Source: Candidatus Zhuqueibacterota bacterium (GTDB lineage: Bacteria; Zhuqueibacterota; Zhuqueibacteria; Residuimicrobiales; Oceaniaggregativiventaceae). From it: a stretch of 64,000 nt of DNA. The notes below the pieces were generated by a model that did no database searches, was not told the DNA's origin, and saw nothing but the letters and a program-made list of their open reading frames with translations. This document shows positions 1-10,369 of this stretch, in pieces (position 1 is the stretch's first letter; each line of letters opens with the position of its first letter). The position numbers were made by a program, and so were the translations under genes. The stretch spans positions 25,465 to 89,464 of the forward strand of contig WJMF01000069.1 of the NCBI GenBank assembly GCA_014728085.1, given 5' to 3'.

Positions 1-312
1 CATTCCCCATGGAGGAAAGAAGAAAAGCCCCAAAAGCATACCAACAATCGAACCCAATACCCCTACCCGGGAAGCACCATATTTTTTTGCCCCGGCTGCA
101 GGGACGATGTAATCAAGCACGGTAACAAACAGGGTGAGAAACGCTAAAATCCATAGCACCCTCGCAGAATAGGGTTCCCAATCTTTAACAATTGCCAGCA
201 AGATCAGGGCAAGATAACTCAACGGGGGTCCGGGAATAACGGGAAGGATACAACCCAATAATCCAATGATGGAAATAATAAATCCCAGTATTATGACCAG
301 GGTTTCCAACAT
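1..312 (-). CDS. DUF456-like small membrane protein (3' end outside the window)
   Basis: Reverse-strand reading from ATG at 312 gives MLETLVIILGFIISIIGLLGCILPVIPGPPLSYLALILLAIVKDWEPYSARVLWILAFLTLFVTVLDYIVPAAGAKKYGASRVGVLGSIVGMLLGLFFFPPWG, a DUF456-type pattern. AGGAAG SD-like sequence upstream. Confidence 0.75.
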   Translation of the reverse strand, partial: MLETLVIILGFIISIIGLLGCILPVIPGPPLSYLALILLAIVKDWEPYSARVLWILAFLTLFVTVLDYIVPAAGAKKYGASRVGVLGSIVGMLLGLFFFPPWGM

Positions 313-664
313 TTTCGCTTCCTTTTGTACAACATTTATCTTTAATACATTCTGGAACGCAGGGGGCGCGATGGTCAACGACAAGGCTCCCTCCCGCTTT
401 GGCATTAATCGCCCTTTCAACAAGAGTATTTTATTATAATCATTTTTATTCTTTCCTCAAAGGCCTTTTTCATAGAATAGAACGCCCCGCCAGCGATATT
501 TCAATTTCTTGCTTGTTATCGTAATAAATTGTATATTAAAATCTGTTTTTAGCGCTGCTTGCGGAGGAATTAACCTCTTGTTTACATCGAAATATCCTAA
601 AGCGCATTGAGAAAAAACCGTGTAAATCCGTTTTATGTGAAATCTATTCGTAAAGGTCAAGTCT

Positions 665-1769
665 ATGTTTGAAGAACTTGAGGAAAAAATCACCTCCTAT
701 AAAGAGAGAATCGCCAGTCTAAGGAGGTATCTTTGACATTGAGAAAAAAGAAAAAGAAATAGCGGAACTGGAGAAGAAAACCCGGGTCTCAGGTTTTTGG
801 GATAATAATGAAACCGCCCAAAAAACAATGAAAGAGATCAGCAGTCGCAGAGAATGGATTGACAAATGGTCGGATCTGGCTGAATCGCTGCAATCCCTCA
901 AAGAGTTGACTATCCTGGCTGCAGATGAAAGCGACACAAAAATCGGTGCCGAGCTGCTAGAAGAAGCCGAAATGTTGGCAAAGAAACTGTCTGATCTGGA
1001 ATTTCAAAAAATGCTCGGCAACCCGGAAGATAATACCAATGCCATTTTGACCATCCATCCGGGAGCCGGAGGAACCGAGTCCCAGGATTGGGCCCAGATG
1101 CTTATGCGAATGTACCTGAGGTATATCGAAAGAAAGGGATTCAACCAGGAAACTCTGGATTTTCAGGCCGGAGATGAAGCAGGCATAAAAAGCGTAACCA
1201 TTGAAGTGAAAGGACCCTATGCGTATGGTTATCTCAAAGCCGAAGCCGGCGTTCACCGCCTTGTCAGGATCTCACCATTTGATGCCAATAAAAGGCGGCA
1301 TACCTCATTCGCATCGATCTTTGTTTATCCCGAAGTCAATGAAAATATAGAAATCGATATTGAAGAAAAAGATCTGCGAATCGACACTTACCGGGCAAGC
1401 GGTGCCGGCGGTCAACATGTAAACAAAACCAGCTCTGCGGTACGAATCACACATCTTCCCACGGGAATCGTGGTTCAGTGTCAGAATGAACGCTCGCAAC
1501 ACCGGAATCGGGAAGCGGCAATGAAAATCTTGATGTCAAAACTTTACCAGTTAAAACTGGAAGAAGAAGAGTCTAAACGCAACAAATTGGAAAACTCTAA
1601 AAAAGAAATCGCATGGGGTAGCCAGATTCGTTCCTACGTATTCCATCCTTATAATATGGTCAAAGATCACAGAACCAATGTTGAAACCAGCAATATTAAC
1701 CGGGTTATGGATGGTGAACTGGACGAATTTATCCATGCATATCTTATTCAAAAAGCTGAAAAAAAATAA
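665..1769 (+). CDS. prfB: Peptide chain release factor 2, expressed via programmed +1 frameshift at about 731-737
   Basis: ATG at 665 starts MFEELEEKITSYKERIASLRRYL then in-frame TGA (734-736). The +1 frame from 735 continues DIEKKEKEIAELEKKTRVSGFWDNNETAQKTMKEIS into the 828-1769 ORF, which has the GGQ motif (ASGAGGQHVNKTSSAVRITH). Confidence 0.97.
722..737 (+). promoter_or_regulatory. prfB: prfB programmed +1 frameshift signal (SD-like AGGAGG, slippery CTT, TGA, C)
   Basis: AGGAGGTATCTTTGAC, nearly identical to the canonical AGGGGGTATCTTTGAC element. Confidence 0.95.
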
Positions 1770-1781
1770 AAAACACAAATC

Positions 1782-2888
1782 ATGAACTCTGCAGTTGCGG
1801 AAATTGATCTATCGGCGATAGAGCATAATATTAAACAAATCCAGGCAAAAGTTGATCCTGCCGATGTAATGGCTGTCGTCAAAGCGAATGCATACGGACA
1901 TGGAGCCGTTCAGGTTAGTAAAACCGTTCTTGATGCCGGTGTTAAATATCTGGGCGTTGCACGGCTTGAGGAAGCAACAGACTTGCGTAAAAGCGGCGTC
2001 CGGGCTCCCATACTCGTCTTCGGCGGCATTCAGGAAAACGAAAAAGAATATGTTGATCATCGTCTGGATGCAACAGTATTTGATCCCTCTCATCTGAATC
2101 ATATAGCTGCGTTGGATAAAGCTATAGCTGTTCATATCAAAGTGGATACCGGTATGGGACGGCTCGGCATACCCTGGAAAGAAGCTTTGCCGTTCATTAA
2201 ACAGTGCAACTCCGCTGCAAACATTATTATTAAAGGCCTTTATACCCATTTTGCCACCTCGGATGAAGCGGATAAAAAATATGCACATTTACAACTGGAA
2301 CGCTTTAAGCAAGTTTTGCAACAATGCCGGGATACAGGCATAGAGTTCCCCTATATTCATGCAGCAAATAGCGGTGCAATTCTCGATTTGCCGGATACCT
2401 ATTTCAATCTGGTTCGGCCGGGGATAATGATTTATGGATACTATCCCTCTGACGAGACCAGCGAATCCATTCCCTTAAAACCGGTAATGACCTTTAAGAC
2501 GCGCGTAATTTACCTCAAAACCGTAAAAAAAGGAACCAGCATAAGTTATGGACGCGTTTATGCCAGTAAAAGAAAAACCCGAATCGCGACGCTGGCGGCA
2601 GGATATGCCGATGGTTACAACCGGCTGTTAACGAATACCGGCAAAGTATTAATTAAGGATCGGATCTTTCCGGTTGTCGGCAGAGTATGTATGGATTATA
2701 TAATGATCGATCTCGGCCTCGACAACAGTGTTAACATCGGCGATGAAGCGATTTTATTCGGCAACCATGAATCGGTCAATGTTTTATCGATTTGCCAAAA
2801 ACTTGATACCATTCCCTATGAAGTGACCTGCTGGGTCTCGAACAGAGTTCCCAGAGTTTATAAAAATGAGGTACTCTCTTATGACTGA
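1782..2888 (+). CDS. alr: Alanine racemase
   Basis: AEIDLSAIEHNIKQI, AVVKANAYGHGA (PLP lysine), HIKVDTGMGRLGI, RVCMDYIMIDLG. Confidence 0.95.
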   Translation: MNSAVAEIDLSAIEHNIKQIQAKVDPADVMAVVKANAYGHGAVQVSKTVLDAGVKYLGVARLEEATDLRKSGVRAPILVFGGIQENEKEYVDHRLDATVFDPSHLNHIAALDKAIAVHIKVDTGMGRLGIPWKEALPFIKQCNSAANIIIKGLYTHFATSDEADKKYAHLQLERFKQVLQQCRDTGIEFPYIHAANSGAILDLPDTYFNLVRPGIMIYGYYPSDETSESIPLKPVMTFKTRVIYLKTVKKGTSISYGRVYASKRKTRIATLAAGYADGYNRLLTNTGKVLIKDRIFPVVGRVCMDYIMIDLGLDNSVNIGDEAILFGNHESVNVLSICQKLDTIPYEVTCWVSNRVPRVYKNEVLSYD

Positions 2889-4383
2889 AGAATTACAAGA
2901 CTTGAATCAAGTGATGAAAGTGCGCCGGGAAAAGCTGGAGCAATTAAGGAAAAACGGCACAGAACCATTTGCTTATCGATTCGATAGAACGCATATGGCA
3001 AGTGATATCATCAAAGATTATGAAAACCTTACCGATAAATCCGTGGCAATCGCCGGACGAGTTATGGCCCTGCGGAGAATGGGTAAAGCCGCTTTTGCCC
3101 ATATTATGGATATATCCGAACGAATCCAGATATATATTCGCAAAGATAAAGTCGGCGAAGAGAAATTTGAACTATTCAAATTGATAGATATTGGCGATAT
3201 TATCGGTATTGAAGGTACTGTCTTCAAAACCAGAACCGGAGAAATAACAGTGCTGGTATCCGGTCTGGACCTTTTAACCAAAAACCTCCGCCCCCTGCCG
3301 GTGACTAAAGAGGTTGAAAAGGATGGCAAAACCATAACATATGACGCCTTTTCCGATACCGAACAACGATACCGCAAACGCTATGTTGACTTGATTACCA
3401 ATCGCGATGTGATGAATGTATTTATCAAACGATCTCAAACCGTTACGGCAATGCGCGACTTTTTGAATAACAAAGGATACCTTGAAGTCGAAACCCCCGT
3501 TTTGCAGCCAATCTATGGCGGCGCCTCAGCCCGGCCCTTTGTTACCCATCATAATGCGCTGGACATAGAACTCTATTTGCGAATCGCCGATGAACTTTAT
3601 CTCAAGCGACTGATCGTCGGAGGTTATGAAGGCGTATATGAAATTAGCAAAGATTTTCGCAATGAAGGAATCGACAGGACGCATAACCCGGAATTTACCA
3701 TGATGGAACTTTATGTGGCCTATCAGGATTACAATTTTATGATGAATCTGTTTGAGGAAATGATCACTTTTATCGCCAAGCGCGTTAACAGGGCTCTGAA
3801 ATTAACTTATCAGGGTCACGATATTGATTTGACGCCCCCCTGGGATCGCCTCTCCTTTTTTGATGTGCTCGAAAAATATACCGGAAAAAATTTCTATGGT
3901 AAAAATCAAACGCAGGTAGCAGCCATAGCTGAGGAACTGGATGTTCCCATTGAAAAAGAGTGGGGAACGGGTAAACTTTTGGATGAAATATTTGGCGAAA
4001 AAGTTGAACCCCATTTGATCCAACCCGTGTTTATATGCGATTATCCCCTTGAATTGTCGCCGCTTGCCAAAAAACACCGCAATGATTCAAACCTGGTGGA
4101 ACGATTTGAACCCTTTATCGCAGGACGGGAAATCGGCAATGCATTTTCAGAACTAAATGATCCCGTTGATCAAAAGGAACGCTTCAAAACCCAGATGGCC
4201 TTACGGGCACTCGGAGATGACGAAGCACAGGTTCTGGATGAAGATTATATCCGGGCCCTTGAATACGGCATGCCTCCGACCACAGGATTGGGCGTGGGGA
4301 TCGATCGACTCGTTATGTTATTGACCGATTCTGCATCCATCCGTGATGTCATCTTTTTCCCAACCATGAAACCAGAAAAGTAA
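2881..4383 (+). CDS. lysS: Lysine--tRNA ligase, class II (start likely ATG 2881; the track start at 2866 is an extension)
   Basis: Class II motifs FRNEGIDRTHNPEFTMMELY and GLGVGIDRLVMLLTDSASIRDVIFFPTMKP. ATG overlaps the alr stop by 8 nt (ATGACTGA). Confidence 0.96.
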   Translation: MTEELQDLNQVMKVRREKLEQLRKNGTEPFAYRFDRTHMASDIIKDYENLTDKSVAIAGRVMALRRMGKAAFAHIMDISERIQIYIRKDKVGEEKFELFKLIDIGDIIGIEGTVFKTRTGEITVLVSGLDLLTKNLRPLPVTKEVEKDGKTITYDAFSDTEQRYRKRYVDLITNRDVMNVFIKRSQTVTAMRDFLNNKGYLEVETPVLQPIYGGASARPFVTHHNALDIELYLRIADELYLKRLIVGGYEGVYEISKDFRNEGIDRTHNPEFTMMELYVAYQDYNFMMNLFEEMITFIAKRVNRALKLTYQGHDIDLTPPWDRLSFFDVLEKYTGKNFYGKNQTQVAAIAEELDVPIEKEWGTGKLLDEIFGEKVEPHLIQPVFICDYPLELSPLAKKHRNDSNLVERFEPFIAGREIGNAFSELNDPVDQKERFKTQMALRALGDDEAQVLDEDYIRALEYGMPPTTGLGVGIDRLVMLLTDSASIRDVIFFPTMKPEK

Positions 4384-4385
4384 CC

Positions 4386-5615
4386 ATGTTTTACGAACTC
4401 TTTATAGCCTGGCGCTATTTGAAAAACCGACGAAAAACCGGCATTTTTTCCGGCATTACGCATATTGCCGTTGCCGGCGTGGTTATTGGTGTGGCTGCAT
4501 TGGTTATTGCCCTGTCGGTTATGAACGGCTATGAAACCGAGGTGAGGTCGAATTTTATCGACGTTTTTGCTCATGCAAGAATACGGGCTTATCTAAACCG
4601 CGGTATAGAAAACCATCGGTCCCTGGTCGATACGCTGGAAAAAATTCCCGACATCAAAGCGGTTACCCCCTATATCTCGGATAAAGCTCTGCTCAAAGCG
4701 GAACTCGACCAAACCAGTATTTTCGTGCGCGGCGTTGATCCTGAAACGGTTACCGGTGTAACCAACATCGCGCGAAACATCGTCAAAGGAGAACTCTCCT
4801 TCGAAACCTATAGCAGATGGCCGGGTATCGTTCTGGGATCGCATCTGGCAGAACGCATGGATTCCAACCTGGGTGATGACATTCTGTTGGTCAGTCTGGC
4901 CAACTCTTCGTCTTTTTACGATATGCCTCAAAAATTAAAATTCCGTATCACCGGAATTTTGAAAACGGGTTTTTACGACGTCGATAATAACTATGCCTAT
5001 ATCCATATCAAAGATGCACAAACCCTATTCGGTATGCGAAACAAAATAAGCGGTCTGGAACTCCAATGCAAGGACTACAGATCTGCAAGCAAAGTGGTTG
5101 ATCAGATCAATCTAAAACTGACGACGATGAATCTCTCTTATGTTGCCGAATCCTGGAAAGAGATGAACAGCAATTTGTTCGCCTGGGTGCAGATTCAAAA
5201 ATGGGCATTCTTCATTGTCTTGAGTTTGATTATTTTGGTAGCGGCATTTAATATCACAAGTACTCAAATCATGGTTACCATGGAAAAAACGAGAGATATC
5301 GGCATTCTTAAAGCGATGGGTGCCCGCAACAACGATATTCAGCGTATCTTTACATTAGCAGGTTTGATCATTGGTGTTATAGGCGCCGTTTTCGGCAGTC
5401 TGCTCGGTTATCTTCTCTGTCTGGCACAATTGAAATGGAGAATCCTTTCTTTGCCATCGGATGTATACATCGTCGACTGGCTTCCGGTATTGATCAAAGC
5501 ATCAGACTTTATTATCATAAGTATTACGGCCTTGCTCATCGCTTACATAGCCTCTGTTTATCCGGCCAGACGAGCAGCGCGACAAGACCCTGTTCGCTCT
5601 ATTAGAGAAGAATAA
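4386..5615 (+). CDS. LolC/LolE-family lipoprotein-releasing ABC transporter permease
   Basis: FtsX/LolCE pattern: IAWRYLKNRRKTGIFSGITHIAVAGVVIGVAALVIALSVMNGYE; C-term YPARRAARQDPVRSIREE. Confidence 0.9.
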   Translation: MFYELFIAWRYLKNRRKTGIFSGITHIAVAGVVIGVAALVIALSVMNGYETEVRSNFIDVFAHARIRAYLNRGIENHRSLVDTLEKIPDIKAVTPYISDKALLKAELDQTSIFVRGVDPETVTGVTNIARNIVKGELSFETYSRWPGIVLGSHLAERMDSNLGDDILLVSLANSSSFYDMPQKLKFRITGILKTGFYDVDNNYAYIHIKDAQTLFGMRNKISGLELQCKDYRSASKVVDQINLKLTTMNLSYVAESWKEMNSNLFAWVQIQKWAFFIVLSLIILVAAFNITSTQIMVTMEKTRDIGILKAMGARNNDIQRIFTLAGLIIGVIGAVFGSLLGYLLCLAQLKWRILSLPSDVYIVDWLPVLIKASDFIIISITALLIAYIASVYPARRAARQDPVRSIREE

Positions 5616-5645
5616 TCCATTCATCCAAAGGATAGAATCATATCC

Positions 5646-6881
5646 ATGAAACTAGAATATTTTATAGCCAAGCGTTATCTTCGCTCTAAAAGAAAAACAA
5701 AGTTTATCTCCCTGATCACCTATATTTCCATTTTTGGTATCGTTATTGGCGTGGCTGCCCTGACCATCGTTTTATCCGTTATGAATGGATTTGAAGAACA
5801 AGTGCGTTCGCGTTTTCTGGGAGCGGATGCTCACGTCAAGGTACTTGCTCTTCACGACAATGGCATCAAGCATTATGGCTTTTTGATGAATGAAATCCAA
5901 AATACAGCACACATCAAAACCATGTCACCCTTTATCAGCGAGAAAGGTTTGATCAAATCAAAACGAACCCAGGCTGGAGTTGTTGTACGGGGAATAGACA
6001 AAAGATCTGCTGCAGAGGTTTTGGATTTAGGCAGAAATGTCGTTTATGGCAACTTGAATCTCAGCACGACAACAGAAATTGAAGGAGACACTTTGCCGGG
6101 GGTTGTTCTCGGCTTTCAGCTTGCACAGCGGCTTCAGGTTATTCTCGGAGATGAAGTGGCCGTTTTTAGCCTCACGGGATTACGTCATTTTCAGGATATA
6201 CCGGACGTTAAAAAATTCAGGGTTACCGGTTATTTTGAAACCGGATTGTATGAATTTGATGATATCATTGCCTATATTTCCCTCGAATCAGCTCAACAAT
6301 TGTATCAGATGGATAAAAAGGTAAACGGCATCTGGATAAAGCTCGATCACTATTCTCATGCTGATCAGGCTGCCCGGGAAATCAATACAAGAATCGGTTT
6401 TCCATATCAGGTATTGACCTGGAAAGACATGAACCCGAATCTCTTTGCCTGGATGGAAATAGAAAAGTGGGCTGCGTTTGTGATTCTGAGCCTCATCATA
6501 ACAGTGGCTGCTTTTAACATCGTCAGCACTTTAATTATGGTCACCCTGGAAAAAACGCGCGAAATCGGCATTTTAAAATCCATGGGAGCATCGTCTGTTA
6601 TCATTCGGCGCATCTTCACCTATCATGGCTTTATCGTTGGAGTGGTGGGAACCGTTGTGGGATGTGTCGCCGGTTTTGTTTTTTGTTTTGTTCAGCAATA
6701 TTTCAGAATCTTTTCGCTTCCAAAAGATATATACATTATCAGTTGGCTGCCGGTAAAAATGCAGCTGACCGACTTTATTTTAATCGGGATTGCTTCAATT
6801 GTACTCACATTTTTGGCGGCTGTTTATCCGGCTCATAAGGCCTCCCGCCTGGATCCGGTAAAATCTATCCGTTATGAATAA
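5646..6881 (+). CDS. LolC/LolE-family lipoprotein-releasing ABC transporter permease (paralog of the preceding gene)
   Basis: IAKRYLRSKRKTKFISLITYISIFGIVIGVAALTIVLSVMNGFEEQVR; C-term YPAHKASRLDPVKSIRYE. Confidence 0.9.
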   Translation: MKLEYFIAKRYLRSKRKTKFISLITYISIFGIVIGVAALTIVLSVMNGFEEQVRSRFLGADAHVKVLALHDNGIKHYGFLMNEIQNTAHIKTMSPFISEKGLIKSKRTQAGVVVRGIDKRSAAEVLDLGRNVVYGNLNLSTTTEIEGDTLPGVVLGFQLAQRLQVILGDEVAVFSLTGLRHFQDIPDVKKFRVTGYFETGLYEFDDIIAYISLESAQQLYQMDKKVNGIWIKLDHYSHADQAAREINTRIGFPYQVLTWKDMNPNLFAWMEIEKWAAFVILSLIITVAAFNIVSTLIMVTLEKTREIGILKSMGASSVIIRRIFTYHGFIVGVVGTVVGCVAGFVFCFVQQYFRIFSLPKDIYIISWLPVKMQLTDFILIGIASIVLTFLAAVYPAHKASRLDPVKSIRYE

Positions 6882-6899
6882 CAAAATGAAAGCCAGATC

Positions 6900-7607
6900 A
6901 TGACAGCAGAAAAAAACATTTTAGAGATCGACGATCTGTATAAAACATATCATATAGAGGGTGCCCAGGACGTACGGGTTCTGAAAGGTATTCACCTGGA
7001 ACTAAAAGTAGGAGAAATCGTTACTATCTATGGCCCCTCTGGTGTTGGTAAAAGCACTCTTTTACATATCATTGGTGCACTTGACCGCCCTACAAAGGGA
7101 AAGGTTAAGATCGATTCGAAGAATATTTTTAGCTTGACCGACACAAGATTAGCCATGTTTCGCAATCGCACTATAGGGTTTGTCTTTCAATTTCACCATT
7201 TGCTACCGGAATTTTCAGCGCTGGAAAATGTCATGATCCCGGGGATGATTGCACGACAGAACCGGGAAGAGGTAAAAAAACAGGCGATCGATTTACTCAA
7301 AAGCGTAGGCCTGGCGGCACGCCTGGACCATCGACCCCGTGAATTGTCCGGAGGCGAACAACAAAGAGTCGCTGTCGCCAGAGCACTGGTAAATAATCCG
7401 AAATTGCTCCTGGCCGATGAACCCTCTGGAAATCTCGATATGCGAACTGCAGATGCTCTGCACGAATTATTGTGGTCCCTGAGCCGGGATTTTAAAAAAA
7501 CCCTGGTTATCGTCACCCACAACCCTGACCTGGCAACCCATTCAGACCGCGTCATCGAGTTACTGGACGGGAAGGTTAAAAGTGATATAAAACCCAAATT
7601 GGCATAA
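6900..7607 (+). CDS. lolD: LolD-type ABC transporter ATP-binding protein
   Basis: Walker A GPSGVGKST, signature LSGGEQQRVAVARAL, Walker B LLLADEPSGNLD; directly follows the LolC/E-like permeases. Confidence 0.9.
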   Translation: MTAEKNILEIDDLYKTYHIEGAQDVRVLKGIHLELKVGEIVTIYGPSGVGKSTLLHIIGALDRPTKGKVKIDSKNIFSLTDTRLAMFRNRTIGFVFQFHHLLPEFSALENVMIPGMIARQNREEVKKQAIDLLKSVGLAARLDHRPRELSGGEQQRVAVARALVNNPKLLLADEPSGNLDMRTADALHELLWSLSRDFKKTLVIVTHNPDLATHSDRVIELLDGKVKSDIKPKLA

Positions 7608-7768
7608 TAATTGGAACAAGTAAAACCATAACGAGTAAAACTCTATAATTATTTGTTTTTTAGACAACAGTTGGGTTACCAACGACTCTGTTTTGTCGCA
7701 TTTTTGATTCAAATGTCCTGTTTTGAGATCAAGAAAACCTCTGAAATTTTACCCTTGCGGTTTGTGCT

Positions 7769-7774
7769 TATAAT
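7769..7774 (+). promoter_or_regulatory. Possible -10 element upstream of clpC
   Basis: Exact TATAAT about 70 nt before the clpC ATG; -35 is weak and no CtsR-type direct repeat was seen. Confidence 0.3.
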
Positions 7775-7842
7775 TTGTTATCTTAAAATAGGTAAATATA
7801 CGTGATAACATTCAATAAAAATCCAAGCAGGAGTATGAGTAT

Positions 7843-10335
7843 ATGAAGAACAATTTTTCCAGTCGTGTACAAATGGTCATCCAGTTTGCCAGAGATGAAG
7901 CGCTTCGTTTGGGACACGATTATATAGGAACCGAACATCTTCTCCTTGGCCTGATACGGGAAGGCGAGGGGATAGCGATAGAGATATTACAGTCATTGGG
8001 CGTGGATCTCGAAGAGATCAAGAATGCCATCGAAGACGCCGGCAGAGCTTCGGGAGACACGATGACCATTGGCAATATTCCCTTTACCAAACGAGCGGAA
8101 AAAATTCTAAAAACAGCCTATATGGAAGCAGACCGGCACAAATCCGATATTATCGGCACAGAACATCTGCTATTGGCTCTGGTGAAGGAAAAAGAAGGTC
8201 TGGCGGCGCAGATTTTAAACAGTTTCGAAGTCACCTATGAAGCGGTAAGTCAGGAACTCGAAAAATTGCTGCAAGGCAGCTCCTCAGCACAGGGAGATGC
8301 TGAGGGACAGGCCGCCCGTTCACAGACACCGGCCCTGGATCATTTTGGCCGTGATTTGACCGAAATGGGGCGCCATGGTGATCTTGATCCGATTATCGGC
8401 AGAGAAATGGAAATCGAACGTGTTGCACAAATCCTGAGTCGACGTAAGAAAAATAATCCGGTACTCATAGGAGAACCAGGCGTTGGCAAGACCGCTATCG
8501 CTGAAGGATTGGCTCTGCGAATCATAGAAAAAAAAGTGCCCCGAATTCTATATAATAAAAGAGTGGTGACCCTGGATTTAGGCGCCATCGTCGCCGGCAC
8601 CAAATATCGCGGTCAATTCGAAGAAAGAATGAAAGCGATTATCAATGAATTGATTAAATCAAAAGATATTATACTTTTTATTGATGAATTGCACACCATC
8701 GTTGGAGCCGGGGGAGCCTCTGGTTCTCTCGATGCTTCCAATATGTTCAAGCCCGCCTTGTCACGTGGAGAGATTCAATGTATTGGCGCCACAACATTGG
8801 ATGAGTATCGCCAATTTATCGAAAAAGACGGCGCACTGGAGAGAAGATTCCAGAAGGTGATGGTCGACCCTCCTAATCTCATTGAAACCGAAGCGATCGT
8901 TAAAGGGTTGCAGTCCCGTTACGAATCGCATCATCGGGTAAGATATACGGACAAATCGATTCAACAAATTATTCATCTTTCAGACCGATATATTACCGAT
9001 CGTTTTCAGCCGGATAAATCTATCGATGTGCTGGATGAAGCCGGCGCCAGAGTGCATCTGGCCAATATCGTCGTCCCTAAAGAAATTACCTATCTTGAAG
9101 AAAAAATTAAAAAGACCCGTACGGACAAGGATCAGGTTGTGCGATCACAAAATTTCGAACAAGCCGCCATTCTGAGAGATCGTGAAAAACAACTCGTTCG
9201 AAGCCTGGAAGGGGCTAAATCCCGCTGGAACGAAGAACAGGAGACCTCCTTTGCCGCGGTTACCGATGAAGATGTCTCTCAGGTCGTTTCCATGATGACA
9301 GGGATACCCGTCACACGCGTTGCACAATCGGAATCTTCCAAGCTCTTGACTATGCGCGAGGAAGTCAAAAAACGAATTGTCGGTCAGGATGTGGTTGTAG
9401 ACCTCTTGAGCCGCGCTATCAAGAGAACACGTGCAGGGCTCAAAGACCCCTATCGCCCGATTGGCTCTTTTATTTTTCTCGGCCCCACCGGGGTAGGCAA
9501 AACGCACCTGGCCAAAGAACTGGCTAAATATCTGTTCGAAAGCGAAGATGCCCTCATTCGCCTCGACATGTCCGAATTTATGGAAAAATTTTCAGTCTCT
9601 CGCCTGACCGGAGCACCTCCCGGCTATGTCGGCTATGAAGAGGGCGGCCAATTAACGGAAAAAGTCAGGAGACACCCCTATTCGGTGGTCCTGTTCGATG
9701 AGATTGAAAAAGCGCATCCGGATGTCTTTAATATTCTTTTACAGATTCTCGATGAGGGTCATGTGACGGATTCGCTCGGGCGGAAGGTGAACTTTAAGAA
9801 CACAATTCTGATTTTAACCAGCAATATCGGCGCTCGAAAAATCAACAAGAATATTAATTTCGGCTTTGAAAGCACGTCAAAAGATGAAAATGCCGGTTAT
9901 GAAACCATGAGGAGCCGGATTATCGAAGAATGCAAAAATCTCTTCAATCCGGAATTTATTAATCGCGTTGATGATATTGTGGTTTTCCGTCAGCTGGATC
10001 AACAGGACATGCTGAAAATCGTCGATATTGCCCTGGAGGAAATGTTATCAAAGGTTGCCAGTCGCAGTATTGAAATCGAATTAACCAAAACCGCCAAAGA
10101 ATTTTTGGCTGAAAAAGGGTTTGATCCTGTCTATGGAGCCCGGCCTTTGAAACGGACGATTCAAAAATATATAGAAGATCCTCTTGCAGAAGAAATCCTG
10201 AAAGATCGTTTCAGTGACGGCAGTAAAATCCGGATCAAAAAAAGAGGAGATCAACTCGATTTCTCGGAAGCAGCTTCATCGAAATCCAAACCCAAGGGCA
10301 AATCGAGAACGCGAAGGATAAAAAACGAAAAATAA
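7843..10335 (+). CDS. clpC: ATP-dependent Clp protease ATP-binding subunit ClpC (two AAA domains, UVR-like middle region)
   Basis: Clp_N repeats, GEPGVGKTAIAEGLA and GPTGVGKTHLAKELA Walker A motifs, UVR-like QNFEQAAILRDREKQL. Confidence 0.95.
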   Translation: MKNNFSSRVQMVIQFARDEALRLGHDYIGTEHLLLGLIREGEGIAIEILQSLGVDLEEIKNAIEDAGRASGDTMTIGNIPFTKRAEKILKTAYMEADRHKSDIIGTEHLLLALVKEKEGLAAQILNSFEVTYEAVSQELEKLLQGSSSAQGDAEGQAARSQTPALDHFGRDLTEMGRHGDLDPIIGREMEIERVAQILSRRKKNNPVLIGEPGVGKTAIAEGLALRIIEKKVPRILYNKRVVTLDLGAIVAGTKYRGQFEERMKAIINELIKSKDIILFIDELHTIVGAGGASGSLDASNMFKPALSRGEIQCIGATTLDEYRQFIEKDGALERRFQKVMVDPPNLIETEAIVKGLQSRYESHHRVRYTDKSIQQIIHLSDRYITDRFQPDKSIDVLDEAGARVHLANIVVPKEITYLEEKIKKTRTDKDQVVRSQNFEQAAILRDREKQLVRSLEGAKSRWNEEQETSFAAVTDEDVSQVVSMMTGIPVTRVAQSESSKLLTMREEVKKRIVGQDVVVDLLSRAIKRTRAGLKDPYRPIGSFIFLGPTGVGKTHLAKELAKYLFESEDALIRLDMSEFMEKFSVSRLTGAPPGYVGYEEGGQLTEKVRRHPYSVVLFDEIEKAHPDVFNILLQILDEGHVTDSLGRKVNFKNTILILTSNIGARKINKNINFGFESTSKDENAGYETMRSRIIEECKNLFNPEFINRVDDIVVFRQLDQQDMLKIVDIALEEMLSKVASRSIEIELTKTAKEFLAEKGFDPVYGARPLKRTIQKYIEDPLAEEILKDRFSDGSKIRIKKRGDQLDFSEAASSKSKPKGKSRTRRIKNEK

Positions 10336-10369
10336 AAAAAAGGCGAGTCAGTTGACTCGCCTTTTTTTT
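10335..10369. terminator. Bidirectional rho-independent terminator between convergent clpC and the M48 gene
   Basis: AAAAAAAGGCGAGTCAGTTGACTCGCCTTTTTTTT: near-perfect palindrome with A-tract/T-tract on both sides. Confidence 0.93.

Noticed and set aside
457-693. 78-aa minus-strand ORF upstream of and overlapping prfB
   Set aside because: Overlaps the true prfB start (665) antisense, with no recognisable features; probably chance.
7675-7722. Possible hairpin/terminator after lolD (acagttgg gtta ccaacgactctgt)
   Set aside because: Short interrupted stem with no U-tract directly following in either orientation; not convincing.
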